A stretch of DNA of 60,409 nucleotides. Origin: Rhodospirillaceae bacterium (GTDB lineage Bacteria; Pseudomonadota; Alphaproteobacteria; UBA8366). Position numbers and translations under genes: made by a program. Numbering within the stretch: the stretch's first letter is position 1; every line of letters begins with the position of its first letter. The stretch is taken from NCBI GenBank assembly GCA_002716125.1, contig PAZH01000020.1, positions 1 through 60,409 of the forward strand. The letters run 5' to 3'. The notes under the pieces were generated by a model that did not search any database, was not told the DNA's origin, and saw only the letters and a list, made by a program, of their open reading frames with translations. Of the stretch, positions 8,812-17,837 are shown one piece after another.

Positions 8812-9564
8812 CTAAATGCTCATTTTCTTAAATATGCGTTCCGGTATGGTCTTAATGATCAGCATGATATACCGCCAGAACCAAGGGAAATAGGCGACCT
8901 CCCGACCTTTCAATCCGAGCGCCCAACATGCTTCTGCACAGGCGGTCGGCGTTGCAACCAAAAACAGTCCTGGGGCGCCGAAGGTCATATCGGTATCGAT
9001 GAACCCCGCTTTAACGGTCGTAACAAACGAGCCCGAACGATATAGCCGTGCCCGCAAACCCTGCAGATAGGCGTTTAATCCCGCTTTGGCGGAGCCGTAT
9101 ACATAATTCTTGAGGCGACCTCTGTCTCCTGAGACGGAACTCAAGACGATCACCCGTGAGCCGGTCCTCTCATCTAACAGTGGGGCCAAACGCGAGAGAA
9201 TTGAGACCGCCCCGGTATAGTTCACATCGATCGTCTGGCGTCCCAACTGATGATCGCCATCAATCTCCGCCTGTTCCGGCATAAATCCAAATAAGAGAAA
9301 TATGCCGACCGGACCGTCGCGCTCAGCCAACATCTCACAGAGCGCGTCATGCGACTCGGTATCAAGCGCGTCAAACCGCGCATTCTCCGCCGTTACACCG
9401 AAGCGGATTTGAATATCCGCGGCCGTTCTTTCGAGGTCTTCTAGATCTCGTCCCGCCAATACAACGTTCGATCCGGCCGCCGCGGCCGTCGCTGCGAACG
9501 CCCGTCCTATGGACGAAGACCCGCCTAAGACGACCCATGTTTTGATCTTTGCCGCGGCTGTCAT
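8812..9564 (-). CDS. SDR oxidoreductase, DprE2-like (decaprenylphosphoryl-2-keto-ribose reductase)
   Basis: 250-residue short-chain dehydrogenase. Nucleotide loop GGSSSIG (residues 14-20), catalytic S-x12-Y-x3-K with Y156 and K160 (YVYGSAKAG), and the strand VIVLSSVSGDRGR. GGSSSIG in place of TGxxxGIG, and SSVSGDRGR followed by NYVYGSAKAGL, resemble mycobacterial DprE2, which reduces the 2-keto intermediate made by DprE1. The C-terminal 35 residues are hydrophobic and basic, suggesting membrane attachment. The ATG overlaps the stop of the DprE1-like gene by 4 bases, strong support for a shared pathway. Confidence 0.8.
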   Translation of the reverse strand: MTAAAKIKTWVVLGGSSSIGRAFAATAAAAGSNVVLAGRDLEDLERTAADIQIRFGVTAENARFDALDTESHDALCEMLAERDGPVGIFLLFGFMPEQAEIDGDHQLGRQTIDVNYTGAVSILSRLAPLLDERTGSRVIVLSSVSGDRGRLKNYVYGSAKAGLNAYLQGLRARLYRSGSFVTTVKAGFIDTDMTFGAPGLFLVATPTACAEACWALGLKGREVAYFPWFWRYIMLIIKTIPERIFKKMSI

Positions 9565-10925
9565 GACAGGGTCGGCCGAATTTTAAGACGCTGTGCCAAA
9601 TCCGAGTCGAAAACGCAATCCGGATCGTAGCGCGACAAAGTCTCGCGAAATTTATCCAACTTCGGGTACATCATGGCAAAACGCTCGGCGGTCAACGTTG
9701 CGTCTTTCGCAAGATACACACGCCCCCCATGATCGAGTGTCAAAGCGTCTAAACTCTCGACAAATTCTCGGCCGCCGCCACGTGCAGGAATATCCAAACT
9801 CAACGTGACACCCGGCCGCGGAAACGACAAATCGCCCAAACCTTCTTTGCCAAAGGTCTTCAGCACTGCCAGGAAGGAAGCCGCCTGGGCGCCCGAAATG
9901 CGTTCCAACAACCGGCGAATGCCGATCGCCGCGGATTCGTCCGGCAACACGCATTGGAATTGAAAAAATCCGCTTTTCCCATACAGGCGATTCCAATCTG
10001 AAATCGCATCTAACGGATGATGAAATGCTTCGTATCCGACGAGTCTCGAGCGTCCATTCTTTGGAACCCGACGATAGTAAATCGAATTGAAGGCTTGGAC
10101 CGACGCTCGATTTAACGTCGCGTCCGGACAAGTAAATGGTATTTTTCGGTTCGATGTACTTGGAGAAAAACCGTCTGAAAAAACCGGTTCGGCGGCCTGG
10201 AAAATACCGCGGCCAAGGGACCGGCCCTTCTGAAGGGCATCGACCCATCCGACTGTATAGGTGGAAGAAGTGCGGTGCTGATGCATCAGATCGAAGAAGC
10301 TATCGAGGTCTTTAACCCGCCACTCTTCGACCGATACCGCATTCGCCTTGAGTTGGCGGAGTCGTAGTCCGATCGCAGAGATAACGCCGGTCAAACCGCA
10401 ACCGCCGATCGTCGCCGAAAATAGTTCAGGATGTTCGGAACGAGAGACGCGAATCACATCTCCGCTTGCCACGACAAGGTCGAGCCATTCGATATGATCG
10501 CCGAGACACCCTTGCGTGTCCTGATTCTTACCATGGATATCGCTCGCGACACCGCCGCCGAGGGTCACAAATGCAGTCCCGGGCACTACCGGCACTAAAT
10601 AGCCGCGTTCAGATGCGAAAGAATGCAATTCCCGAAACGTGACGCCAGGTTCCACCGACACAAGGCCGGTGTCTTTCTCAAACGACAAAATTCGATTCAA
10701 ACGCCGCGTCAGAACAACACGTCCGTTTTGACGCATCGCCAGGTCGCCGTAGTTCCGACCGTCGCCGTATGCAATCGTCCCAGTGCCTACTCCCGGCTGT
10801 CGAAGCGCTGCGGTTACAGCAGATAAACGTTCCGGGCGGAGTGCGGTCATCTCCGCATTCCGATTCCGGCCCCAGGACGTAATGGTCATACTTTTTTGTT
10901 TCATGACGGCACGGGACTCACCCAT
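9561..10925 (-). CDS. FAD-dependent oxidase, DprE1-like (decaprenylphosphoryl-ribose 2'-oxidase)
   Basis: 454-residue VAO/PCMH-type flavoprotein. FAD-domain landmarks: YGDGRNYGD (residues 53-61), SVEPGVTFREL and GGGVASDIHGKNQ (123-135). The last closely matches mycobacterial DprE1, with H131 at the place of its essential His132. The C-terminal YLAKD contributes K407, equivalent by alignment from memory to the DprE1 active-site lysine, and the end VFDSDLAQRL also matches. With its partner it would epimerise polyprenylphosphoryl-ribose to -arabinose. It starts at an ATG overlapping the end of the UbiA-like gene. Confidence 0.85.
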   Translation of the reverse strand: MGESRAVMKQKSMTITSWGRNRNAEMTALRPERLSAVTAALRQPGVGTGTIAYGDGRNYGDLAMRQNGRVVLTRRLNRILSFEKDTGLVSVEPGVTFRELHSFASERGYLVPVVPGTAFVTLGGGVASDIHGKNQDTQGCLGDHIEWLDLVVASGDVIRVSRSEHPELFSATIGGCGLTGVISAIGLRLRQLKANAVSVEEWRVKDLDSFFDLMHQHRTSSTYTVGWVDALQKGRSLGRGIFQAAEPVFSDGFSPSTSNRKIPFTCPDATLNRASVQAFNSIYYRRVPKNGRSRLVGYEAFHHPLDAISDWNRLYGKSGFFQFQCVLPDESAAIGIRRLLERISGAQAASFLAVLKTFGKEGLGDLSFPRPGVTLSLDIPARGGGREFVESLDALTLDHGGRVYLAKDATLTAERFAMMYPKLDKFRETLSRYDPDCVFDSDLAQRLKIRPTLS

Positions 10926-11781
10926 ACATTAAAAATGCGAAGGTCGCGAGCCAGGCCAGAAACGAGACCAAAAGGCCGGGGTCACTTGTCGCCAACTCCG
11001 TCGGAGAGCCACTTCGGCGATGGACAATCGTCAATTGCAACTGACGGAGCGTCCCGCCGACCACAAAGGGTATGGTGAGATAAAGGTTTTCACTTCCCAG
11101 TCGGTGCATTGCATCGGCATCGGTCGTAAAGACCACGTAGGACACGACCAGCGCGGTCGACACCATTACAAATGAAGCATCGAGAAAAGCGATCGAATAG
11201 CCCCCGAGGCTTTCACGGTGGTCGCTGCTCAATTCCTGCGCTAGATCGTCTCGCCGTTTGGTAAGAGCGATGAACAAGGCCAGCATACCGGTACAAACAA
11301 GAATCCAAACCGTCGGCTGGACACCTGCCGCGATCGCGCCAGCGTAGACGCGCAGGACGAATCCAATTGCAATCGTCAGCACATCGATTATCGCTAACCG
11401 TTTGAAAGCAAACGAATATAAAACCGTCAGCACAAGATAGGCGACCAAGACCCAGCCGCCGGCGGTCCACGAGAAAGCCACAAATAGCCCGGCTCCGCAG
11501 AGGATGACGAAGAGGGCGATCGCCAGCCCTCCGGAAACATCGCCCGAAGCTACGGGCCGCTTTCGTTTCTCCGGATGGAGTTTATCCGCCTCCCGGTCGC
11601 TAAAATCATTAAGGCAGTAGAGACCGCTCGCGACGAGACAAAACGCGGCAAACATGATTGCCACGTTGAAAAACGCACCCTGACCCGTCAAACCTGGGCT
11701 AAAGAACAATGGCGCGAATACGAAGATGTTCTTCACCCATTGTCGCGGCCGGAGCAACTTTACAATAGCGGTCAGACTCAT
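10918..11781 (-). CDS. UbiA-family prenyltransferase, decaprenyl-phosphate phosphoribosyltransferase-like
   Basis: Integral membrane enzyme of the UbiA superfamily. I start it at the ATG at 11781 (287 residues) because the protein then opens MSLTAIVKLLRPRQWVKN, as in DPPR synthases. The first Asp-rich motif is NDFSDREAD (residues 58-66), followed by the basic stretch KLHPEKRKRPVASGD; a second charged motif is KRRDDLAQE. DPPR synthase transfers 5-phosphoribosyl from PRPP to polyprenyl phosphate, the step before DprE1/DprE2, and the adjacent genes support that role over quinone or heme synthesis. It is the first gene of the cassette. An upstream in-frame extension to 11844 is possible but looks non-coding. 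Confidence 0.82.
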   Translation of the reverse strand: MSLTAIVKLLRPRQWVKNIFVFAPLFFSPGLTGQGAFFNVAIMFAAFCLVASGLYCLNDFSDREADKLHPEKRKRPVASGDVSGGLAIALFVILCGAGLFVAFSWTAGGWVLVAYLVLTVLYSFAFKRLAIIDVLTIAIGFVLRVYAGAIAAGVQPTVWILVCTGMLALFIALTKRRDDLAQELSSDHRESLGGYSIAFLDASFVMVSTALVVSYVVFTTDADAMHRLGSENLYLTIPFVVGGTLRQLQLTIVHRRSGSPTELATSDPGLLVSFLAWLATFAFLMYG

Positions 11782-12219
11782 GATCGGCTGCTGTCCCGTC
11801 CCATTGCGCCTTCGGCAAAGATGAACTTGAAAGTGACGCTGCAAGTCGCTGGTCAGTTCAAAAGCGTGTCGAAAAACGCTTTCTCAAGTCACCTTGAATT
11901 CCATTATTCTAAACGAAAAAGACTTTTAAAGTCATAACGTTCCGGTCTATTACTGTGCTCGATAAAAAAAAGCCAGGGCACGGATAGAAAAAGAACTATA
12001 AACGTTGCGCAAGTTCGTTCGGCGAACATTAGAGAATTATTGTAGGCCTGTTGAACAATAGTAGGCCGCAGCTTTGATGAAATCGCTTCTATGATTGGAA
12101 TTTAATCGAAGAATTTCGATCAACAAAGTTCCTGCCGACTATCCAGTTCCGGGTGTATTGGAGTTTAATCGACTTTGGTTCGTTAGAACCGCAGCGACCA
12201 CTATTGCCGAGGTACTAGA
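11782..12219. other. 438-base gap between the arabinose cassette and lptG
   Basis: A/T-rich compared with the flanking genes, with no convincing gene. It must hold the reverse promoter of the UbiA-like gene and any forward promoter for lptG. Visible structure: the inverted repeat GACTTT-T-AAAGTC at 11921-11933, a poly-A run near 11966, and a direct repeat at 12094-12109 and 12157-12172 (separate entry). A GAGG ribosome-binding site at 12209-12212 serves the lptG GTG. Confidence 0.6.
12094..12172 (+). repeat. Direct repeat upstream of lptG
   Basis: ATTGGAATTTAATCGA at 12094-12109 recurs as ATTGGAGTTTAATCGA at 12157-12172 with one mismatch in 16. The copies are 63 bases apart, close to six helical turns. 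The second copy ends 47 bases before the lptG start. It may be a pair of regulator sites or a remnant of a local duplication. Confidence 0.6.
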
Positions 12220-13314
12220 GTGCGACTGTCACTCACCTTGTCCACATATCTGGGCCGCCAGTACGCATTCTGGCTGGCAAGCGCCTTCTGTGCGCTCATG
12301 GGGATCGCACTTTTGTTCGATCTTGTGGAAATGATGCGGCGCGCCTCCGGCAAGGAAGACGCCACAATGGCGGTTATTTTGCAGATGAGTCTGTTCAAAC
12401 TGCCGCACCTCGCTGAATCAATTCTGCCGTTCACCGTTCTTTTCGGCGCGATGTTTGCATTTTGGCGTCTGGCGAATGCCAACGAGATTGTTGTCGCGCG
12501 GTCTGCCGGAGTTTCTATTTGGCAGTTCCTTTTCCCGGCGATGATCTGCACACTCGGGGTGGGAATTTTTCAAATTACAATCTTCAATCCATTTTCAGCT
12601 GTCATGCTTTCGAAGTTCGAGAGCATCGAAGCCAAGTACCTAAAGCGGACGACGAGCATGCTTGCCGTATCGCGAAATGGGCTATGGCTCCGACAATCCG
12701 ATGCTGGCGGGCAAGCGGTCATTCATGCGCTTCGGGTCTCCAAAGAAGAAATGAAGCTGCACGACGTAATCGTCTTCATGTTCGAAGGTAGCGATAAGTT
12801 TGTGGGTCGCATCGACGCCGAAACCGCACAGCTGAAAGTCGGCTACTGGGACATTCGGGACGGCTGGATTTCAACGCCGAATCGGGCCGCCCATAAGATC
12901 GCGAAATACGAACTTCCGTCCGACCTGACTTTGACCAAGATCCAAGAAAGTTTCGCTTCGCCCGAAACCATGTCTTTCTGGGATTTGCCAGACTTCATCG
13001 ACGAATTGGAAGCGGCTGGCTTCTCAGGCCATCGTCATCGATTGCATCTGCATTCGCTGGTCGCGCTGCCGGTCCTACTGTGTGCGATGGTGCTGGTTGC
13101 CGCGGCGTTTACCGTCCATATCAATCGGCGATCCGGTGCTTTTTTTGCGCTGATTGGCGGGGTCGTCATCAGTTTTCTGCTCTATATTTTGGGCGACGTC
13201 GTGTATGCGTTGGGCTTATCGACGAATGTTCCAACGCAGCTTGCTGCCTGGACGCCGGCCGGCGTCACCATGATGATTGGCTTAGCGCTTTTATTGCACC
13301 TCGAGGACGGCTGA
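12220..13314 (+). CDS. lptG: LPS export ABC transporter permease LptG
   Basis: 364-residue partner of LptF in the LptB2FG complex. It opens with the typical TYLGRQYAFWLA segment and membrane helix, has the coupling element RLANANEIVVARSAGVSIWQF, a periplasmic jellyroll domain in the middle (about residues 130-260) and C-terminal membrane helices rich in small residues. Translation starts at GTG 12220, supported by GAGG seven bases upstream. Its stop overlaps the lptD ATG (TGATG). lptF is not directly upstream, so lptG must be transcribed separately from it or from a very long transcript. Confidence 0.94.
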   Translation: MRLSLTLSTYLGRQYAFWLASAFCALMGIALLFDLVEMMRRASGKEDATMAVILQMSLFKLPHLAESILPFTVLFGAMFAFWRLANANEIVVARSAGVSIWQFLFPAMICTLGVGIFQITIFNPFSAVMLSKFESIEAKYLKRTTSMLAVSRNGLWLRQSDAGGQAVIHALRVSKEEMKLHDVIVFMFEGSDKFVGRIDAETAQLKVGYWDIRDGWISTPNRAAHKIAKYELPSDLTLTKIQESFASPETMSFWDLPDFIDELEAAGFSGHRHRLHLHSLVALPVLLCAMVLVAAAFTVHINRRSGAFFALIGGVVISFLLYILGDVVYALGLSTNVPTQLAAWTPAGVTMMIGLALLLHLEDG

Positions 13315-15482
13315 TGGTGCGCGTCGTAATCATCGCGACCTTGTTCGCTGTCATGGGTCTGCTTCAGAGCGCGGCTGCCCGCGAGCAATTGTCCAGCGAA
13401 TTACCTGTGTTGATGCTGGCAGACGAGATCAACTACGACGAAGAATTAGGGACGGTTGTCGCTAAGGGGAAAGTCGAAATCGTCCAAGGCGAACGAACGC
13501 TTTTGGCGGACACGGTTAGCTACAATCAAAAAACGGATACGGTGAGTGCCTCCGGCAACATCGTGCTGCACGAGCCTTCCGGCGAAGTCATTTTCGCGGA
13601 ATATGTCGAGCTGACGGAAGAACTGAAGAACGGCGTCATTGAGCGCATACGCGTTCTCTTGGAAGACGAGAGTCGTTTCGCCGCGAATTCTGCGGTCCGG
13701 CGCGACGGCAATAAGACGCGAATGAAGCGCGCCGTCTATTCGCCCTGCCGACTATGTGAAGAAAACCCGGAAGCTCCGCTCCTATGGCAACTGAAGGCCG
13801 AGCGGGTCGAACACGACCAAGAAGATCGCGAAATCCGTTATAAAGATGTCTTTCTGGAAATGTGGGGAGTGCCTGTCGCCTACGCACCTTATCTCGCGCA
13901 CCCAGATCCAACGGTGGACCGGAAGACAGGTTTCTTGGCACCAAGTTTTGGCACCGGCGGCAACGTGGGCGGCTTCATCAGCACGCCTTACTTCATCACG
14001 ATGGGCGACGATAAAGATGCCACAATCACGCCGATTTTCACAAAAGATGAAGGGTTGGTGCTGAGCGGCGAGTACCGGCAACATTTCAAGGATGGCGAAT
14101 TTGCTATCGCCGGAAGCATCACCGAAGCGCAACGCAATGAAGGCGATCCGAATAATGCGATTGTACGGGATGATCGCGTTCGCGGGCATCTGGCGATCAA
14201 CGGCGAATATCATTTCGACGAGACGTGGCGTGCGCGCGTCGACGTCTCACGGGCAAGCGACAGAACATATTTAAGAAAGTTTGATTTCTTCGAACTCGAC
14301 CGCAACACCCTCCGCTCCAATGTAGTCGCCGAGGGCTTTCGCGGGCGAAACTATATTTCCGCCAACGCTTTTTGGTTCCAAGATTTGAGAACTGACGAAC
14401 GCGACGAACAACCGATCGTCATTCCAATGTTGGATTTCAATCATATGGGAGAAGCTGACCGCCTAGGAGGGCGGTGGCAACTCGATGCGAATCTACGGAC
14501 ATTGTTCAGACATGATGGTTCGGACTCACAGCGCATCTCATTGGCCCCCGGTTACACCATCGGTCGAACATGGGATACCGGCCTCGTAACCAGCGCAACG
14601 GCAACGGTTCAGGCCGACGGCTATTGGATCCGAGACATCACTCGAAGCGATGGAACGAACGATGATACTTTCGACGGCCGCGTATTGCCGCGTCTGGCCA
14701 TCGACGCCCGCTTCCCGTTCGTCCGCCATTCCGGCGACTTAAAACAAGTCGTGGAGCCAATCGTCTTGGGCATAATAGCCCCGAACGGCTCTAACCCTTC
14801 GGATATTCCGGACGAAGAAGACACCGTATTCGAGCTCGACGATACGAACCTTCTAAGCCATGACCGGTTTGCTGGCCTAGACAGCGTCGACAGCGGTTCG
14901 CGGATCGTCTACGGCGCCAAGTTCGGCCTTTACGGCCCGCAATTCGGCGCGATTACCGGCTTCTTTGGACAAAGCTACCGATTTAGTAAAGATCGGGATT
15001 TAGCGGTATCCAAACTCCTGGAAGCGGATTTCACCGATTACGTTGGACGTGTCGACATTAAGCCGCATGACTATGTCGACATTCTCTATCGCTTCAGATT
15101 CGCCGAATCTAACTTCAGCAATAGCAGCAGCGCAGTTGGGTTTTCGGTCGGCCCGTCTGCTTTCAAGCTAAGCGGCGAGTATTTCTTCATCGAGGAAGGC
15201 ACAACGACGACAATCGGCGAGGGCCGGGAAGAATTGTCGATTGCCCTAGGATCTCAAATTACCGAATACTGGTCGGCATCAATAAGTACACGGCGGGATC
15301 TGTCCTCGGATGGGGGCTCTCTCCTACATTCACTCAGAGCGCAATACTCTGACGAATGCTTTACTTTCGAGACAGTCGCTCAACGGAGCTTTACGCGGGA
15401 CGCTGATATTCAACCAGAAAGTCGGTTGTTCTTTCGCTTTATCTTCAAACACTTAGGGCAGGTTGAATCGAACGCTGGATGA
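13314..15482 (+). CDS. lptD: LPS-assembly protein LptD
   Basis: 722-residue outer-membrane beta-barrel that inserts LPS into the outer leaflet. The ATG at 13314 shares bases with the lptG stop and gives a cleavable signal peptide ending in SAAAREQ. The periplasmic OstA/jellyroll domain follows, with repeated strands such as GTVVAKGKVEIVQGERTLLAD. A CRLC cysteine pair sits near residue 145 and a late cysteine is in DECFTF; these could form disulfides. The rest is alternating barrel strand ending RLFFRFIFKHLG. Longer in-frame extensions into lptG were rejected because they lack a signal sequence. Confidence 0.94.
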   Translation: MVRVVIIATLFAVMGLLQSAAAREQLSSELPVLMLADEINYDEELGTVVAKGKVEIVQGERTLLADTVSYNQKTDTVSASGNIVLHEPSGEVIFAEYVELTEELKNGVIERIRVLLEDESRFAANSAVRRDGNKTRMKRAVYSPCRLCEENPEAPLLWQLKAERVEHDQEDREIRYKDVFLEMWGVPVAYAPYLAHPDPTVDRKTGFLAPSFGTGGNVGGFISTPYFITMGDDKDATITPIFTKDEGLVLSGEYRQHFKDGEFAIAGSITEAQRNEGDPNNAIVRDDRVRGHLAINGEYHFDETWRARVDVSRASDRTYLRKFDFFELDRNTLRSNVVAEGFRGRNYISANAFWFQDLRTDERDEQPIVIPMLDFNHMGEADRLGGRWQLDANLRTLFRHDGSDSQRISLAPGYTIGRTWDTGLVTSATATVQADGYWIRDITRSDGTNDDTFDGRVLPRLAIDARFPFVRHSGDLKQVVEPIVLGIIAPNGSNPSDIPDEEDTVFELDDTNLLSHDRFAGLDSVDSGSRIVYGAKFGLYGPQFGAITGFFGQSYRFSKDRDLAVSKLLEADFTDYVGRVDIKPHDYVDILYRFRFAESNFSNSSSAVGFSVGPSAFKLSGEYFFIEEGTTTTIGEGREELSIALGSQITEYWSASISTRRDLSSDGGSLLHSLRAQYSDECFTFETVAQRSFTRDADIQPESRLFFRFIFKHLGQVESNAG

Positions 15483-15486
15483 GTTC

Positions 15487-16791
15487 ATGCGTAATTTAAT
15501 CTTTCTACGACTTGCGACGCGGAACTTGCGTCTTATCCCAATTACTGCGCTTGCGATAATGGGGTACGTCACCGCAGCAAATGTCGCTTATGGTCAGCAA
15601 GATGTGGTGCGCATCGCCGCTATCGTGAATGACGAGATAATTTCAGGATTCGATCTCGAAAATCGTGTACGCCTCGTTGCGACCTCGACAAATTCATCCA
15701 AATCGCCCGCCGCCCTCAGACGCCTCGCTCCGCAAGTCTTGCGTCAGATGATTGATGAGAGAATTCAGCTACAGGAAGCGAAGAAATTAAATGTCCGCGT
15801 AAGTTCTCGCGAGATCAACGGGACAATTGCAAACCTAGAACGCCAAAGCGGTTTACGCCCCGGACAAATCTGGACCGTCCTCCGAAGCAACAATGTTGAT
15901 CGATCTGCGCTCGAATATCAGATTAGAGCCAAGATTTCTTGGCTTAAGCTCGTCAACAGACGAATCCGGCGCCAAATTTCCGTTGGCCAAGAAGAGATCA
16001 ACGAAGAAATCGCGCGGCTAAAAAGCCTCCAAGGGAAGCCTCGATTACAAGTTCAAGAAATTTTTCTGAGTGTCGATTCCCCTGACTTGGAACAGCAAAT
16101 TCGACAAACAGCCGATCGGCTTGTCTCGCAAATCCTGAACGGGGCCAATTTTGACGCCCTGGCACGCGAGTTCTCGCAAAGCACAACAGCGGGACGGGGC
16201 GGCAGACTAGGTTGGATAACGGACTCCGAAATCGACCAGGAACTTGCGACTGCCCTTTCTGTGATGCAACCGGGACAAGTTTCGCGCCCCATTCGGACAT
16301 TGACGGGTTACTATATTCTTTTCTTGGCCAATCGCCGGGCTGGGAATTCAGGTAACGTCAACGATCTCTCCGTCAAATATCGACAAATGACAGCCCCCGT
16401 CACGTCAGGTGCCCCTCAGTCAGAAATCGAAGCGCAACGGCAATTAGCCATCAAAGTCGCATCCAATGCCAATTCCTGTGACGAACTGCTGCAGCAAGCG
16501 CGTCAGGTTGGCGCTCGCGATATGGAAGCGATATACGAAGTCGCCGTCGCCGATCTGACGCCTTGGCAGCGGAAATATTTGTTGAGCAACGATATCGGGC
16601 AAGCGAGCCCGCCAACACGCACACCAAACGGCTTCCTAATCATTATGCCTTGCGAGCGAACACAGCAGGCTGCGGGTATCCCATCGGCCAAGGCGTTGGA
16701 AGAGCGGATGACGCGCGAACGCCTTGAGTTAATGGCACAGAAATATATGCGCGACCTTCGGCGGTCCGCATATATCGACCTGAGACAATGA
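15487..16791 (+). CDS. surA: Periplasmic chaperone and peptidyl-prolyl isomerase SurA
   Basis: 434 residues from the ATG at 15487, five bases after the lptD stop; an in-frame TTG at 15463 inside lptD is less likely. The signal sequence (ITALAIMGYVTAANVAYGQ) is followed by the SurA N-terminal domain with RIAAIVNDEIISGFDLENRV and LRQMIDERIQLQEAKKL. One parvulin domain lies around residues 175-285 (LQVQEIFLSV, FSQSTTAGRGGRLGWI). SurA escorts outer-membrane proteins, including LptD, so the order lptD-surA makes functional sense. Confidence 0.93.
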   Translation: MRNLIFLRLATRNLRLIPITALAIMGYVTAANVAYGQQDVVRIAAIVNDEIISGFDLENRVRLVATSTNSSKSPAALRRLAPQVLRQMIDERIQLQEAKKLNVRVSSREINGTIANLERQSGLRPGQIWTVLRSNNVDRSALEYQIRAKISWLKLVNRRIRRQISVGQEEINEEIARLKSLQGKPRLQVQEIFLSVDSPDLEQQIRQTADRLVSQILNGANFDALAREFSQSTTAGRGGRLGWITDSEIDQELATALSVMQPGQVSRPIRTLTGYYILFLANRRAGNSGNVNDLSVKYRQMTAPVTSGAPQSEIEAQRQLAIKVASNANSCDELLQQARQVGARDMEAIYEVAVADLTPWQRKYLLSNDIGQASPPTRTPNGFLIIMPCERTQQAAGIPSAKALEERMTRERLELMAQKYMRDLRRSAYIDLRQ

Positions 16792-17837
16792 TGAACATTT
16801 CCCTCCCAATCGCCATCACAATGGGAGAGCCCAGCGGGATCGGTGGCGAAATCGCGCTTAAGGCATGGCTCCGTCGTGAAGAACTCCGATTAACGCCATT
16901 CTTCTTGGTCGACGATCCCAATCGATTGAGCAGTATCTCATCTCGGTTGGATTGGAATGTTCCGGTCGAAATCATCGATACGGCGCGTGATGCATTAGAG
17001 GTGTTTCCGTCTGCCCTGCCCGTTCTGCCAACAAATCTCAGCGTACCGGCGATCCCCGGCCAACCGAGATCGGAGAACGCGAATACTGTGGTCGAGTCCA
17101 TCCGCCGGGCGGTCGGACTTGTTTTAAGTGATGAAGCCGCGGCGGTCGTCACCAATCCTATTCAAAAGAAGACTCTTTATGATGCCGGTTTCGATCATCC
17201 TGGACATACGGAGTTCTTAGCGGAATTGGCGCGGACCACGACACCGCCGATCATGATGCTTGCCTGTGACGCCCTGCGCGTGGTTCCGGTGACCGTTCAT
17301 CAGTCATTGGCGGATGCCATTCGATCGCTCAGCAAGGAGAAGATCATCGCGGCCTCCGAGCAAACGATCGTATCGTTACGCCAGGATTTCGGCATTGATC
17401 GCCCTCATCTAATGGTGGCGGGATTAAATCCGCATGCCGGAGAAGATGGTTCAATGGGCCGCGAAGAAATCGATATTATCCAGCCAGCCATAACTCACTT
17501 AAAACGCTTAGGATATTCAATCACCGGACCGGCGCCTGCGGACACACTCTTTCATGATCGCGCTCGTGAGAGTTACGATGCCGCCATCTGTATGTATCAC
17601 GATCAAGCGCTGATACCTCTAAAGACAATCGATTTCCGATCTGGTGTGAATATAACATTGGGCCTCCCTTTCGTTCGCACGTCGCCGGATCACGGCACAG
17701 CGCTCGAAATCGCCGGCACCGGCGCTGCAGATGAGTCCAGTTTCGTTGCCGCACTGAGAGCCGCTGCTTCGATTGTCGTCAACCGGAATGCGAGTCAACA
17801 GGCCGGACATGAACGCATATTCCGCCTCGCGCCTTGA
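16788..17837 (+). CDS. pdxA: 4-hydroxythreonine-4-phosphate dehydrogenase
   Basis: 349-residue NAD-dependent enzyme of the DXP-dependent pyridoxal phosphate route. Recognised by MGEPSGIGGEI at the start, TNPIQKKTLYDAGFDHPGHTEFLA with metal and substrate residues, LNPHAGEDGSMGREE in the middle, and MYHDQALIPLKTID plus TSPDHGTALEIAG near the end. The ATG overlaps the surA stop by 4 bases. Its place between surA and rsmA is conserved in many proteobacteria. Confidence 0.96.
   Translation: MMNISLPIAITMGEPSGIGGEIALKAWLRREELRLTPFFLVDDPNRLSSISSRLDWNVPVEIIDTARDALEVFPSALPVLPTNLSVPAIPGQPRSENANTVVESIRRAVGLVLSDEAAAVVTNPIQKKTLYDAGFDHPGHTEFLAELARTTTPPIMMLACDALRVVPVTVHQSLADAIRSLSKEKIIAASEQTIVSLRQDFGIDRPHLMVAGLNPHAGEDGSMGREEIDIIQPAITHLKRLGYSITGPAPADTLFHDRARESYDAAICMYHDQALIPLKTIDFRSGVNITLGLPFVRTSPDHGTALEIAGTGAADESSFVAALRAAASIVVNRNASQQAGHERIFRLAP

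Noticed and set aside
11921..11933. GACTTT-T-AAAGTC inverted repeat as terminator of the reverse cassette or of lptF
   Set aside because: It is short, A/T-rich, upstream of the cassette's first gene rather than downstream of its last, and lacks a T-tract; kept only as a note in the gap entry.
11575..11937. 120-codon forward frame at the start of the cassette gap
   Set aside because: Mostly antisense to the UbiA-like gene; no start signal and no similarity.
13080..13313. LptD start inside lptG
   Set aside because: The upstream residues are an out-of-frame reading of lptG; a signal peptide appears only from the ATG at 13314.
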